A DNA stretch of 64,000 nucleotides from JANPIX01 sp031425195 (GTDB lineage: Bacteria > Pseudomonadota > Alphaproteobacteria > Rhodobacterales > Rhodobacteraceae): the NCBI GenBank assembly GCA_031425195.1, contig JANPIX010000022.1:39919-103918 (forward strand), written 5' to 3'. How positions within the stretch are numbered: position 1 is the first letter of the stretch; each line of letters starts with the position of its first letter. The notes under the pieces are model-generated. The model had not been told where the DNA came from. It did not search any database and was given only the letters and a program-made list of their open reading frames with translations. This document shows, in pieces, positions 1 to 8,464 of this stretch. A program made the translations under genes and the position numbers.

Positions 1-79
1 CCAGCGCCACGCTTTCGGTGTCGATCAGCGTGCCGTCGAGATCAAAGATTGCGGCGTCGAAAGAGTGGTCATGCGTCAT
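1..79 (-). CDS. HAD-superfamily hydrolase, N-terminus only (cut by window edge)
   Basis: Only the first 26 codons are inside the window. They read MTHDHSFDAAIFDLDGTLID, which holds the HAD motif I signature DxDGTLxD with its nucleophilic aspartate. This marks a haloacid-dehalogenase phosphatase such as a phosphoglycolate phosphatase or beta-phosphoglucomutase type. The cap domain and later motifs lie outside, so the substrate cannot be guessed. The gene starts 46 nt beyond the stop of the nucleotidase that follows it on the same strand, so it sits downstream of that gene and may be co-transcribed with it. Confidence 0.8.
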   Translation of the reverse strand, partial: MTHDHSFDAAIFDLDGTLIDTESVAL

Positions 80-124
80 TGGACTGCTATCCGGGGCAAA
101 AGTGTGCGTCTGCCGCCTAGCAGA

Positions 125-2041
125 TCAAAGGTGGATGCGAAAGCGGGCGAAACCATCGGCCCCATCGCCTGCCGGATCGATCGCAAGATGCGCGGGAAGC
201 TGTGCCAGATGGCCAAGGGCGCGGGAGGAACTGTCGAACAGCACGCTGGTTCCCGGCAAGGGGGCAAACCGCCAGACCGGGTTCCCCTGATCAAAGGGGC
301 TTGCGCCGCGCCCCGACAGAACGTGACGCACCAGAATGTCGCGGCTGGTGTCGGGGCTGTCCAGAACCACCCGGTTTGCGCCCGCGAAGGGTGGAAAGTC
401 GCCGCCGCCGCCCGTGCGGTAGTTGTTGGTGGCCACGATCACCTCGGCGTCCGGGTCAAGCGGCTGTCCATTCAGACGCAATTGGGTGATCCGGCGGTGA
501 TCGCCCGGGGTGCGCAGCCCGGACATGGTGAACCGGGCGGGGACGGAAAGATCGATGTGGTAGGACAGGCCAAACAGCGTGTCAAAATTGTAGCAGGGAA
601 AGGCCGGGTCGACGAGCATACTGTCCGATGACCGGGGTGTGATCTGACGAAAGATGCCGGCGCTGTGTTCCAGCCAGTCCGCAACCATAGCCCCCGTGAC
701 GCGCACGGCGCGGATGGTGTTCGGAAACAGGTAAAGATCGGCCAGATGGCGCAGTGCAAGGTCACCTTGCGGGATGTCGGTGTAGTAGGTCGGGCCGCCG
801 CGCCCGCCTGCCTTGAACGGGGCCGTGGCCGACAGCAGGGGCAGCGACGCATGGGGGGTGCCATGCAGGCAGGTCGCGACATGGGCGTGCTGGGCCGCGG
901 CCACGATACGCGCGCAATCAGAGGGGGCCACCTGTGCGAAATAGGTGTTCAGATTGCGATCTGTCACGCCGATGGCGCGACGCACATAGGTGAGCGTCGC
1001 CGCATGATCCCGGGCGGCAGCGTTCAGTATTGATGCAGTGCTGAAAACCGGTTTGCGGATGGCAGGGGCGGGCCGTTGCTGTTCGACAATCGGGCGCGCC
1101 TCGCTGTGGGAGGCGTGAACACGCCATTCACCATGGCGGCGTTCCATCGTCAGATCAATCACCCCAAGATGCGACCCCCAGAACCCCGGCATGACGGCAG
1201 GTTTACCCATCAATGTGCCAGCCGCGACGTCCACGCCATCATGGCCAAGGTAGTGGTCAGAGGGAAAGACAAGGTGGCAATGCCCGGCGATCACGGCATC
1301 TATGCCGGGCAAGGCGGCAAGTGCGGTCGCGGCGTTTTCCGTCATGGGCCGCACCACCGGTTTGCCTATGCCGGAATGGGCCAACGCCACGATCAGATCT
1401 GCCCCCGCCGCGCGCATTTCCGGGATGGTCCGGGTTGCCACATCGATCATGTCACGCGCCGTGAGGCGACCGTCGAGATGGCATTTGTCCCATTGCATGA
1501 TCTGGGGCGGCACAAGGCCGAACACGCCGATGCGAATGGGATGGGTCGACCCGTCTGACAATGTCAGGTCGCGCGACAGCAGCGTGAAGGGGGCCACACG
1601 CGGCAGCACCGATTCGTCCGGTGACATGCCGGCGATATTGGCGCAGACGACGGGAAATTGCGCCGCCGCCAACGCCTGATCCAGAAAGTCCAACCCAAAG
1701 TTGAATTCGTGGTTGCCAAGCGCCACCGCGTCGTAGCCAAGCACGTTCATCGCAGCGATCATCGGGTGTGGCCCCTGACCCAAGGTCAGGCCACGGCCCT
1801 GCGCCACATAGTCACCCATCGGGTTGCCCTGCAGAAAATCGCCGTTGTCGAGCAGGACGGACGCGCCACCCTCGGCCCGCGCCTGCGCGATGAGCGTGGC
1901 CGTCCGCGCGAGGCCGACCGTATCGTCGGGTTGGTCAGTGTAATAATCATAGGGGAAAAGATGCACATGCAGATCGCTTGTCGCCATGATCCGAAGCTGG
2001 GCCAGCGGGCCCGGCAAAGGCGTGGGGTCAGGGCTGAACAT
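125..2041 (-). CDS. cpdB: CpdB-type 2',3'-cyclic-nucleotide 2'-phosphodiesterase/3'-nucleotidase
   Basis: Metallophosphoesterase of the 5'-nucleotidase superfamily, 638 aa. The N-terminal catalytic domain shows the dimetal motifs in order: DLHVH (about residue 23), GD in LDNGDF (about 67), GNHEF (109-113), AHSGIG (about 221) and GHCH (253-256). The C-terminal half is the 5'-nucleotidase substrate domain, with a YNFDTLFG stretch and GGGGDFPPF. The family hydrolyses 2',3'-cyclic nucleotides and 3'-nucleotides. E. coli CpdB is periplasmic, but no signal peptide is visible here, so location is uncertain. An in-frame TTG two codons upstream (2047) is an alternative start; AAAGG lies upstream of both. 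It is divergent from nudC across about 260 nt. Confidence 0.88.
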   Translation of the reverse strand: MFSPDPTPLPGPLAQLRIMATSDLHVHLFPYDYYTDQPDDTVGLARTATLIAQARAEGGASVLLDNGDFLQGNPMGDYVAQGRGLTLGQGPHPMIAAMNVLGYDAVALGNHEFNFGLDFLDQALAAAQFPVVCANIAGMSPDESVLPRVAPFTLLSRDLTLSDGSTHPIRIGVFGLVPPQIMQWDKCHLDGRLTARDMIDVATRTIPEMRAAGADLIVALAHSGIGKPVVRPMTENAATALAALPGIDAVIAGHCHLVFPSDHYLGHDGVDVAAGTLMGKPAVMPGFWGSHLGVIDLTMERRHGEWRVHASHSEARPIVEQQRPAPAIRKPVFSTASILNAAARDHAATLTYVRRAIGVTDRNLNTYFAQVAPSDCARIVAAAQHAHVATCLHGTPHASLPLLSATAPFKAGGRGGPTYYTDIPQGDLALRHLADLYLFPNTIRAVRVTGAMVADWLEHSAGIFRQITPRSSDSMLVDPAFPCYNFDTLFGLSYHIDLSVPARFTMSGLRTPGDHRRITQLRLNGQPLDPDAEVIVATNNYRTGGGGDFPPFAGANRVVLDSPDTSRDILVRHVLSGRGASPFDQGNPVWRFAPLPGTSVLFDSSSRALGHLAQLPAHLAIDPAGDGADGFARFRIHL

Positions 2042-2299
2042 CGTCAAGGCGGCCTTTGGTCTGGATCAAGGGGGGGCTGGTTGTCTGTGTCTGGAGGCGA
2101 ACGGGCGAACTTCCCCTGTACCTTTGCAATGGGCCACTTCGAAGCAGGAGGCATCGTCGTCCATGCATCCTTTTGCGAATTATTCCGGATTTCATTCAAC
2201 TTTGCGTTGATTTTGTGACAGTTGTTCGGCGTCTCTGCGGCCCCTTGCCGTTTGCGGCGTCGTAAGGCACCACACATCTGGGCAAGGTGGGGCTTTTGG

Positions 2300-3250
2300 A
2301 TGCGCGGTTTTGATGGCATGGCGTTTGGGGGCAGCGCGCTTGACCGTGCGGCGCACTTGCGGAAGGATGACGCACGGATTGCGGACCTTTGGAAAGCGGC
2401 GCGGGTGCTGCCGCTTTGGCGGGGGAAGCCGTTGGTGACAGGCACCTTCTTGACCTGGGTCGATCCGGACAGCGCTGTTTTGAAATCTGCCGGGCGGCCC
2501 GTGTTTCTGGGCCTTGACGACGGTATCGCGCGGTTCGCCTGCGACATTTCCGATTGGTCACCCGAGGCGGGGGCCGATGCGGTGGAGCAGGGCTTTTTTG
2601 ATTCGACCCTGCAACGCCATCCTGCGGCACCTGACGATAGCGCATTTGTCGAACTGCGCGGGGTCATGACGGCCTTGTCGCCACGCGACGGCGAACTGGT
2701 GGCCACGGCCAAGGCCCTTTTGCACTGGCATCGCAGCCATGCGTTCTGTGCCGCTTGTGGCGCGCCGACCCAGCCCGAGGCGGCGGGTTGGCAGCGCGGG
2801 TGCGCCGCCTGCGGGGCGCATCACTTTCCGCGCACCGACCCTGTTGTCATCATGCTTGTCGCCAAGGGCAATCGCCTGCTTCTGGGGCGGTCGCCGGGTT
2901 GGCCCGAAGGCATGTATTCCTGTCTTGCAGGCTTTGTGGAGCCGGGGGAAACGCTTGACGCGGCGGTGCGACGGGAAGTGGCCGAAGAAACCGGTGTGAT
3001 GGTGGGCGATGTGCGCGTGATCGCCACGCAGCCGTGGCCCTTCCCGGCATCGTTGATGATTGGGTGCCTTGCCGTGGCCACGTCGGACGCAATCAGTTGT
3101 GATCCCGAGGAAATCGAAGACGCGCTTTGGTTGTCGCGGGAAGATCTGGTTCAGGTGTTCGGGGGAACCCACCCGGTTGTCCGCCCGCCCCGCAAGGGCG
3201 CGATTGCGCAGACGTTGATCGAAAACTGGCTTGCAGATCGGCTGGAATGA
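2300..3250 (+). CDS. nudC: NADH pyrophosphatase NudC (Nudix hydrolase)
   Basis: Hydrolyses NAD(H) to NMN(H) and AMP; in other bacteria it also removes NAD caps from RNA. The 316-aa protein has an N-terminal NudC-like domain, a four-cysteine zinc ribbon (CAAC at about 150-153 and CAAC at about 168-171), then a full Nudix box (about 211-233: GFVEPGETL followed by REVAEETGV), matching GX5EX7REUXEEXGU. The ATG at 2300 is preferred over a longer frame reaching back to 2222 because AAGGTGG lies about 9 nt upstream and the extra residues are low-complexity. An SRPBCC gene follows after 43 nt on the same strand. Confidence 0.93.
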   Translation: MRGFDGMAFGGSALDRAAHLRKDDARIADLWKAARVLPLWRGKPLVTGTFLTWVDPDSAVLKSAGRPVFLGLDDGIARFACDISDWSPEAGADAVEQGFFDSTLQRHPAAPDDSAFVELRGVMTALSPRDGELVATAKALLHWHRSHAFCAACGAPTQPEAAGWQRGCAACGAHHFPRTDPVVIMLVAKGNRLLLGRSPGWPEGMYSCLAGFVEPGETLDAAVRREVAEETGVMVGDVRVIATQPWPFPASLMIGCLAVATSDAISCDPEEIEDALWLSREDLVQVFGGTHPVVRPPRKGAIAQTLIENWLADRLE

Positions 3251-3293
3251 CGCGAGAACCGCCAGCGGAATGTGCTGAAGGACGGGAACCCTG

Positions 3294-3761
3294 ATGAAGC
3301 TTGCGACCCACCACGATATCGTCGCGCCCGTTGATACCATTTTCAAGGTATTGTCCGACTCCACCAGATGGGAACGCGCCGCCGTTCGTCGCGGCATGAC
3401 GGTGAACCGGACTGACGGAGGGCGTGATCTGGCGGTGGGTGCCGCCTGGGCTGTCAAGGCATCGTTCCGGGGCAAGGTCCGTGATCTGACGATTGCCGTC
3501 GTTGACGTCACCCGGCCCAGCCAGATCGTGACCGAGGCGACATCAGCCCTGTTCAGTGCCAACTTGTCCGTGGATCTGATTGAGCTTTCGGCCCGCAAGA
3601 CACGCGTGTCGATTTCCGTCGAAACCAAGCCCAACACACTGGCCGCGCGGATCATGCTGCAGTCGGCAAAGCTGGCCAAAAAGTCGATCAAGCAACGGTT
3701 CGACAAACGGGTTGGTGCGCTGTTGATCGACCTTGCGGAACGGATCAGCTACGAAGTCTGA
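3294..3761 (+). CDS. SRPBCC family protein (START/polyketide-cyclase fold)
   Basis: A 155-aa protein beginning KLATHHDIVAPVDTIFKVLSD, the typical first strand and helix of SRPBCC (Bet v1/CoxG/START-like) ligand-binding proteins. The rest alternates beta strands (VRDLTIAVVDV, KTRVSISVETK) and ends in a long amphipathic helix rich in lysine and alanine, as the fold requires. No catalytic residues can be assigned and the ligand is unknown. It lies 43 nt after nudC, so it is probably in the same transcript, and it converges on the prephenate dehydratase gene with only 4 nt between stop codons. Confidence 0.75.
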   Translation: MKLATHHDIVAPVDTIFKVLSDSTRWERAAVRRGMTVNRTDGGRDLAVGAAWAVKASFRGKVRDLTIAVVDVTRPSQIVTEATSALFSANLSVDLIELSARKTRVSISVETKPNTLAARIMLQSAKLAKKSIKQRFDKRVGALLIDLAERISYEV

Positions 3762-3765
3762 CGGA

Positions 3766-4599
3766 TCAGTTTCGTTGTGTGTCGGCAGGATAGACGCCGA
3801 TGACGCTGTGTTCGCTGGTAAAATACCGCAGTTCTTCCAAGGCGCGGGCCACGTTGGCGTCATCCGGGTGGCCTTCGATATCGGCATAGAATTCGGTCGC
3901 GGTGAAACTGCCGCCGACCATGTAACTTTCCAGCTTGGTCATGTTGACGCCGTTCGTGGCGAAACCGCCCATCGCCTTGTAAAGTGCGGCGGGAATGTTG
4001 CGGACGCGGAAGGTGAAGGTCGTGATCATCCGTCCTGACCCGCGCCGCGTGTGATCGGCGTGGCGGGACATCACCAGAAACCGCGTCGTGTTGTTGGCTT
4101 GATCCTCGATATGGCGTGCCACCACATCCAGGCCGTAGATCTGCGCGGCAAGTTCGCTTGCCAGCGCGCCGCGTGATGTATCGCCCGCCTCGGCCACTTC
4201 GCGGGCTGCCCGCGCGTTGTCGGAACTGACCAATCCCCGGATGTTGTGTTTGCGCAGGAAACCCGCGCATTGCGGCAGGATGACAACATGGCCGTGGGCT
4301 TCGGTGATGTCTGCAATGACGGCACCGCGCACGCCCAAAAGATTGACATGCACGCGCACGAACGCCTCGTCCACAATATGAAGCCCGGATTTCGGCAAAA
4401 GGGAATGCACGTCGGCAACGCGGCCATAAGTGGAGTTTTCGACAGCCAACATGCCCAGATCGACGCCACCACTGCGCGTCATTTCCACCACATCCTCGAA
4501 TGTGGTGCAGGGCACCGGTTCCATGTCCGGACGGGCCTGCTGGCAGGCCTGATGGGAATAGGCACCCAATTCCCCCTGAAAAGCGATCCGTCCCGGCAT
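3766..4599 (-). CDS. pheA: Prephenate dehydratase
   Basis: Converts prephenate to phenylpyruvate, the committed step of phenylalanine synthesis. The 277-aa protein has the two-lobed PDT domain, starting MPGRIAFQGELGAYSHQA, with ENS (about 62), the GALAS segment and the catalytic NNTTRFLV motif (about 170). An ACT regulatory domain follows, with the phenylalanine-binding region LESYMVGG, the form I recall as usual in alphaproteobacteria where others have ESRP. There is no chorismate mutase domain, so it is monofunctional. The ATG at 4599 has AGGGAA just upstream; the open frame continues far upstream but across the cycM gene on the other strand, so the longer reading is spurious. Confidence 0.94.
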   Translation of the reverse strand: MPGRIAFQGELGAYSHQACQQARPDMEPVPCTTFEDVVEMTRSGGVDLGMLAVENSTYGRVADVHSLLPKSGLHIVDEAFVRVHVNLLGVRGAVIADITEAHGHVVILPQCAGFLRKHNIRGLVSSDNARAAREVAEAGDTSRGALASELAAQIYGLDVVARHIEDQANNTTRFLVMSRHADHTRRGSGRMITTFTFRVRNIPAALYKAMGGFATNGVNMTKLESYMVGGSFTATEFYADIEGHPDDANVARALEELRYFTSEHSVIGVYPADTQRN

Positions 4600-4655
4600 T
4601 TTGTTCCCTGTCACTGCTTTACCCTGAAAAGGGTCGATTGGTCGCGCTAAGTACA

Positions 4656-4670
4656 CCTTGAAGTTCAAGG
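4656..4670. promoter_or_regulatory. 15-bp perfect palindrome between pheA and cycM
   Basis: The sequence CCTTGAA-G-TTCAAGG is a perfect inverted repeat in the 122-nt gap between divergent pheA and cycM. It lies about 52 nt upstream of the cycM start and 57 nt upstream of pheA. The TTGA/TCAA half-sites recall FNR/CRP-type boxes, but the 3-nt spacer is shorter than the 6 nt those proteins need, so no regulator is assigned. Confidence 0.3.
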
Positions 4671-4721
4671 GGGGAAGCGGATACATAGCGTTGCCAAAAC
4701 ACTGCCAGATTGGGACCAACG

Positions 4722-5243
4722 ATGTTCGATACAATGACGATGACCAAGGTAATCGGGGCCCTTTGCGGGTCGCTTCTGGTGTTCCTTCTGGGCAGTTGGG
4801 CAGCAGAATCGCTTTATACCACGGGTGCCGAGGCGCACGGCGGCGAAGAGGTTGCACAAGCCTACACGATTGAGGTGGCTTCCGCCGAACCGGCGGCCCC
4901 CGCCGAAGAGGGCCCGCCCTTTGCCGAACTGCTCGCGGCGGCGGATGTCGGGGCGGGTGAAAAGGTTTTCGGGAAATGCGCATCGTGCCACAAGGTTGAT
5001 GGTGCCAATGGCGTTGGTCCCCACCTGAACGGCGTGGTTGACCGTGCCAAGGCATCGGTCGAAGGTTTTGGTTATTCCGAGGCTTTGCTGGCGATGGCGG
5101 GCGACGCCTGGACACCGGAAAACCTGAATGGATTTCTGACCAGCCCCAAGGCCTATGCGCCCGGCACGAAAATGTCGTTTGCCGGTTTGCCCAAGGAACA
5201 GGATCGCGCCAACGTGATCGCATGGCTTGCCACGCAGAATTGA
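4722..5243 (+). CDS. cycM: Membrane-anchored cytochrome c552 (CycM type)
   Basis: Electron carrier that in Paracoccus links the cytochrome bc1 complex to the aa3 oxidase while tethered to the inner membrane. The 173-aa protein starts MFDTMTMTKVIGALCGSLLV, a single uncleaved membrane helix. An acidic, alanine/proline-rich linker follows, then one class I cytochrome c domain with heme motif CASCH (about residues 87-91) and a likely axial methionine in GTKMSFAGLP (about 150). N-terminus, length and domain order agree with what I remember of Paracoccus denitrificans CycM. It is divergent from pheA and followed by a good hairpin terminator. Confidence 0.9.
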   Translation: MFDTMTMTKVIGALCGSLLVFLLGSWAAESLYTTGAEAHGGEEVAQAYTIEVASAEPAAPAEEGPPFAELLAAADVGAGEKVFGKCASCHKVDGANGVGPHLNGVVDRAKASVEGFGYSEALLAMAGDAWTPENLNGFLTSPKAYAPGTKMSFAGLPKEQDRANVIAWLATQN

Positions 5244-5270
5244 TTGGCACACAGTGCCTTAACGATGGTG

Positions 5271-5297
5271 GGGCTGCCTTGTGGGGCGGCCCTTTTC
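5271..5297 (+). terminator. Rho-independent terminator after cycM
   Basis: GGGCTGCC (5271-5278) pairs with GGCGGCCC (5285-5292), with one G-T pair and a 6-nt loop, followed directly by TTTT. It lies 28 nt after the cycM stop and separates cycM from the ABC transporter operon. Confidence 0.75.
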
Positions 5298-5403
5298 ATT
5301 TGTCGCAGGCCCGGTCACACAATCGCAACTTGAGCCTTGGGGCGTTTGCGCATTACCTATGTTACAGGGACGCGACGCAACGCAAAGACAGGGGGACCGC
5401 AGC

Positions 5404-7290
5404 ATGACAGGCATCGCGGCGCAAACGAAGATCGGGCGCATGGCGCAACTTTGCGCGGCCACGCTTGCGGCGGCTGTGCTTGCGGCACCGGCAACGGCGG
5501 ATTCGGTGATTGTCAGTCACGGCATTTCCACTTTTGGCGACCTGAAATACCCGGCCGACTTTGCGCATCTGGATTACGTCAACCCCGATGCGCCCAAAGG
5601 CGGCGAGATTTCGGAATGGGCGATGGGCGGTTTTGATTCCATGGTCCCCTATTCGGTCAAGGGGCGTGCCGCGTCGCTGTCATCGGCGCTTTACGAATCC
5701 ATTCTGGCCACGACCAGTGACGAAATCGGCGCGGCCTACTGCCTGATGTGCAGCACGATGGAATACCCCGCAGATCGTTCCTGGGTGATCTTCAACCTGC
5801 GGCCCGAAGTGCGGTTTTCGGACGGCACGCCCCTGACCGCCGAAGATGTGGTCTTTTCCTATGAAACCTTCCGCGACAAGGGGCTGAGCGATTTTCGTCA
5901 GGTCTTTTCCCAGCAGGTTCAGGGTGCCGAGGCGCTGGGTCCGCACCGTGTCAAATTCACTTTCATGCCCGACTTTCCGACACGTGACCTGCCCGCCACC
6001 GTGGGCAGTCTGCCGATCATGTCGAAGGCTGATTACACAGCCAACAACCGCGATCTGGAAGAATCGAGCCTTGAGCCGTTTGTGGGGTCCGGCCCCTATA
6101 TGCTTGATCGGATGGACGTGGGCCAAACGGTCGTCTACCGCCGCAATCCGGATTACTGGGGCGAAAAGCTGCCCATCAACGTGGGTCAGAACAATTTCGA
6201 TCTGATCCGGATCGAGTATTATTCCGACTACAACGCGGCTTTCGAAGGGTTCAAGGGCGGCAGTTACACCTTTCGGAACGAGGCGTCGTCGATCATCTGG
6301 GCCACGGGTTATGACTTCCCATCGGTGACCAACGGTTATGTGAAAAAGGTCGAACTGCCCAATGGCAGCAAGGCACCTGGGCAGGCGTTTCTGTTCAACT
6401 TGCGCCGGGATGTGTTCAAGGATATCCGCGTGCGTCAGGCGATTGCGCTGATGTTCAACTTTGAATGGTCGAACGAAACGCTGTTCTATGGGATTTACGC
6501 CCGGATCAATTCCATCTGGGAAAACTCCACATTGGCGGCAACCGGCGTGCCCACACCGGATGAAATCGCGATTCTTCAACCGCTTGTCGATCAGGGCCTG
6601 CTCGCGCCGTCCATCCTGACGGATGAGGCCGTGATGGCGCCGACATCAAGCGCCCGCCAGCTTGACCGCGCCAATCTGCGCAAGGCAAGTGCGCTGCTGG
6701 AGGATGCGGGTTGGACTGTGGGTGACGACGGCATGCGCCGGAACGCCGCAGGGCAGGTGCTGGCGGTGGAGTTCCTGAATGACAGCCCGAGCTTTGACCG
6801 CGTGATCAACCCCTATGTCGAAAATCTGCGGGCGCTTGGCATTGATGCGCGCATGACCAACGTCGACGATGCCCAGATGGAAGAACGCGTGCGTCCGCCG
6901 GCCTTTGACTTCGACATCGTCACCGACCGGGCGCTGGGCGACTATGTGCCGGGGGCGGATCTGAAGCAATATTACGGTTCGGAATCCGCCGATAATTCAA
7001 CCTTCAACACCATGGGCCTTCGCAGCCCTGCGGTGGACGCATTGATCAAGGTGGTTCTTGCGGCGGACACCAATGAAAAGTTGACCACCGCCACCAAGGC
7101 GCTTGACCGGGTGCTGCGCGCCGAACAGTTCTGGGTGCCGCAATGGTTCAAGGATACCCACACGGTTGCCTATTATGACATGTACGAACACCCGGAAACG
7201 CTTCCGCCGTTTGCCTTGGGCGAGTTGAGCTTCTGGTGGTTCAACCCGCAAAAGGCCGAGGCTTTGGTGGCCGGCGGCGTTCTCAAGTAG
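5404..7290 (+). CDS. yejA: Peptide ABC transporter substrate-binding protein (YejA-like)
   Basis: Periplasmic binding protein of family 5 (SBP_bac_5), 628 aa, the size of YejA/microcin C-type binders. A signal peptide is clear: positives near the start, a hydrophobic core AATLAAAVLAAP, and likely cleavage after ATA at about residue 32. Family hallmarks include WVIFNLRPEVRFSDGTPLTAEDVVFSY-like strands near 125 and GSGPYML near 230. GGGGGA lies about 9 nt before the chosen ATG. It is the first gene of yejABEF, 19 nt before yejB. In other bacteria this system imports peptides and microcin C; the ligand here is not determined by sequence. Confidence 0.9.
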   Translation: MTGIAAQTKIGRMAQLCAATLAAAVLAAPATADSVIVSHGISTFGDLKYPADFAHLDYVNPDAPKGGEISEWAMGGFDSMVPYSVKGRAASLSSALYESILATTSDEIGAAYCLMCSTMEYPADRSWVIFNLRPEVRFSDGTPLTAEDVVFSYETFRDKGLSDFRQVFSQQVQGAEALGPHRVKFTFMPDFPTRDLPATVGSLPIMSKADYTANNRDLEESSLEPFVGSGPYMLDRMDVGQTVVYRRNPDYWGEKLPINVGQNNFDLIRIEYYSDYNAAFEGFKGGSYTFRNEASSIIWATGYDFPSVTNGYVKKVELPNGSKAPGQAFLFNLRRDVFKDIRVRQAIALMFNFEWSNETLFYGIYARINSIWENSTLAATGVPTPDEIAILQPLVDQGLLAPSILTDEAVMAPTSSARQLDRANLRKASALLEDAGWTVGDDGMRRNAAGQVLAVEFLNDSPSFDRVINPYVENLRALGIDARMTNVDDAQMEERVRPPAFDFDIVTDRALGDYVPGADLKQYYGSESADNSTFNTMGLRSPAVDALIKVVLAADTNEKLTTATKALDRVLRAEQFWVPQWFKDTHTVAYYDMYEHPETLPPFALGELSFWWFNPQKAEALVAGGVLK

Positions 7291-7309
7291 ACCGGGACCA
7301 ACACCTCCC

Positions 7310-8464
7310 ATGGGCGCCTATATCCTTCGCCGGTTGTTGCTGGTCATCCCGACCCTGTTCGGCATCATGGTCATCAACTTTACCCTCACGCAGTTCGTGC
7401 CGGGGGGGCCGGTTGAACAGGTTCTGTCCCGTCTTGAAGGCGGCGGCGATGCGTTCGAAAACATCGCGGGCGGTGGGGATGCGGGGCAGGAGTCTGGCGG
7501 CGACGCGCAGGACAGCGGCTATATCGGAGCGCGGGGATTGCCACCCGAATTCATCGACCAACTGGAGGCGCAGTTCGGCTTTGCCCGCATCGTGTGCGCC
7601 GAAGGCTATACCGGGCCTGCCACCACAAAGGCGCCGGAATGCAAAAAGGAGCACATCCCCGGGGTGGAGCGGTTCTTCATCATGATGGGCAATTATCTGC
7701 GTTTTGATTTCGGGGAAAGCTATTTCCGGTCGATCAGCGTGCTGGATCTGGTGCTGGAAAAGATGCCGGTATCGATTTCGCTGGGCCTGTGGTCGACGTT
7801 GATTGCCTATCTGGTGTCCATCCCGCTGGGCATCCGCAAGGCGGTGCGGGACGGTTCGCAGTTTGACACATGGACAAGTGCGGCCATTATCGTGGGCTAT
7901 GCCATTCCGGGGTTTCTGTTCGCGATCCTGCTTCTTGTCGTGTTTGCCGGGGGGTCTTATTACCAGTGGTTCCCGCTGCGCGGCCTGACATCCGACAACT
8001 GGGAAACCTTGTCGGTCTGGGGCAAGATCGTCGACTATGCCTGGCACATGTGCCTGCCGATCATCGCATCGACCATTGCCAGTTTTGCCACGCTGACGTT
8101 GCTGACCAAGAACAGTTTTCTGGACGAGATCAAGAAACAGTACGTCATGACGGCGCGGGCCAAGGGGCTGTCGGAATCGTCAGTGCTGTATGGGCACGTG
8201 TTCCGCAATGCCATGCTGATTGTCATTGCGGGGTTTCCGGCGGTGTTTGTCAGCGTGTTCTTCGGCGGCAGTCTGATCATCGAGACGATCTTTTCGCTCG
8301 ACGGGTTGGGGCGGCTTGGGTTCGAGGCGGCGATTGCGCGGGATTTTCCGGTGATATTCGGGACGTTGTTCGTGTTTGGGCTGATGGGTCTGGTGGTGGG
8401 TATCCTGTCGGATCTGATGTATGTCTGGATCGACCCGCGCATTGATTTCGGGCGGCGCGGATAG
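7310..8464 (+). CDS. yejB: Peptide ABC transporter permease YejB
   Basis: Inner-membrane permease, 384 aa. It opens with the typical first helix of the DppB family, LRRLLLVIPTLFGIMVINF, followed by an unusually long periplasmic stretch (about residues 40-130, with a Gly/Asp-rich segment GGGDAGQESGGDAQDSG). That insert is characteristic of YejB compared with DppB/OppB. The cytoplasmic EAA loop is seen in TARAKGLSESSVLYGHVFRN (about 280-300). It ends at 8464, directly against the yejE start at 8465, so the two are translationally coupled. Confidence 0.92.
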   Translation: MGAYILRRLLLVIPTLFGIMVINFTLTQFVPGGPVEQVLSRLEGGGDAFENIAGGGDAGQESGGDAQDSGYIGARGLPPEFIDQLEAQFGFARIVCAEGYTGPATTKAPECKKEHIPGVERFFIMMGNYLRFDFGESYFRSISVLDLVLEKMPVSISLGLWSTLIAYLVSIPLGIRKAVRDGSQFDTWTSAAIIVGYAIPGFLFAILLLVVFAGGSYYQWFPLRGLTSDNWETLSVWGKIVDYAWHMCLPIIASTIASFATLTLLTKNSFLDEIKKQYVMTARAKGLSESSVLYGHVFRNAMLIVIAGFPAVFVSVFFGGSLIIETIFSLDGLGRLGFEAAIARDFPVIFGTLFVFGLMGLVVGILSDLMYVWIDPRIDFGRRG

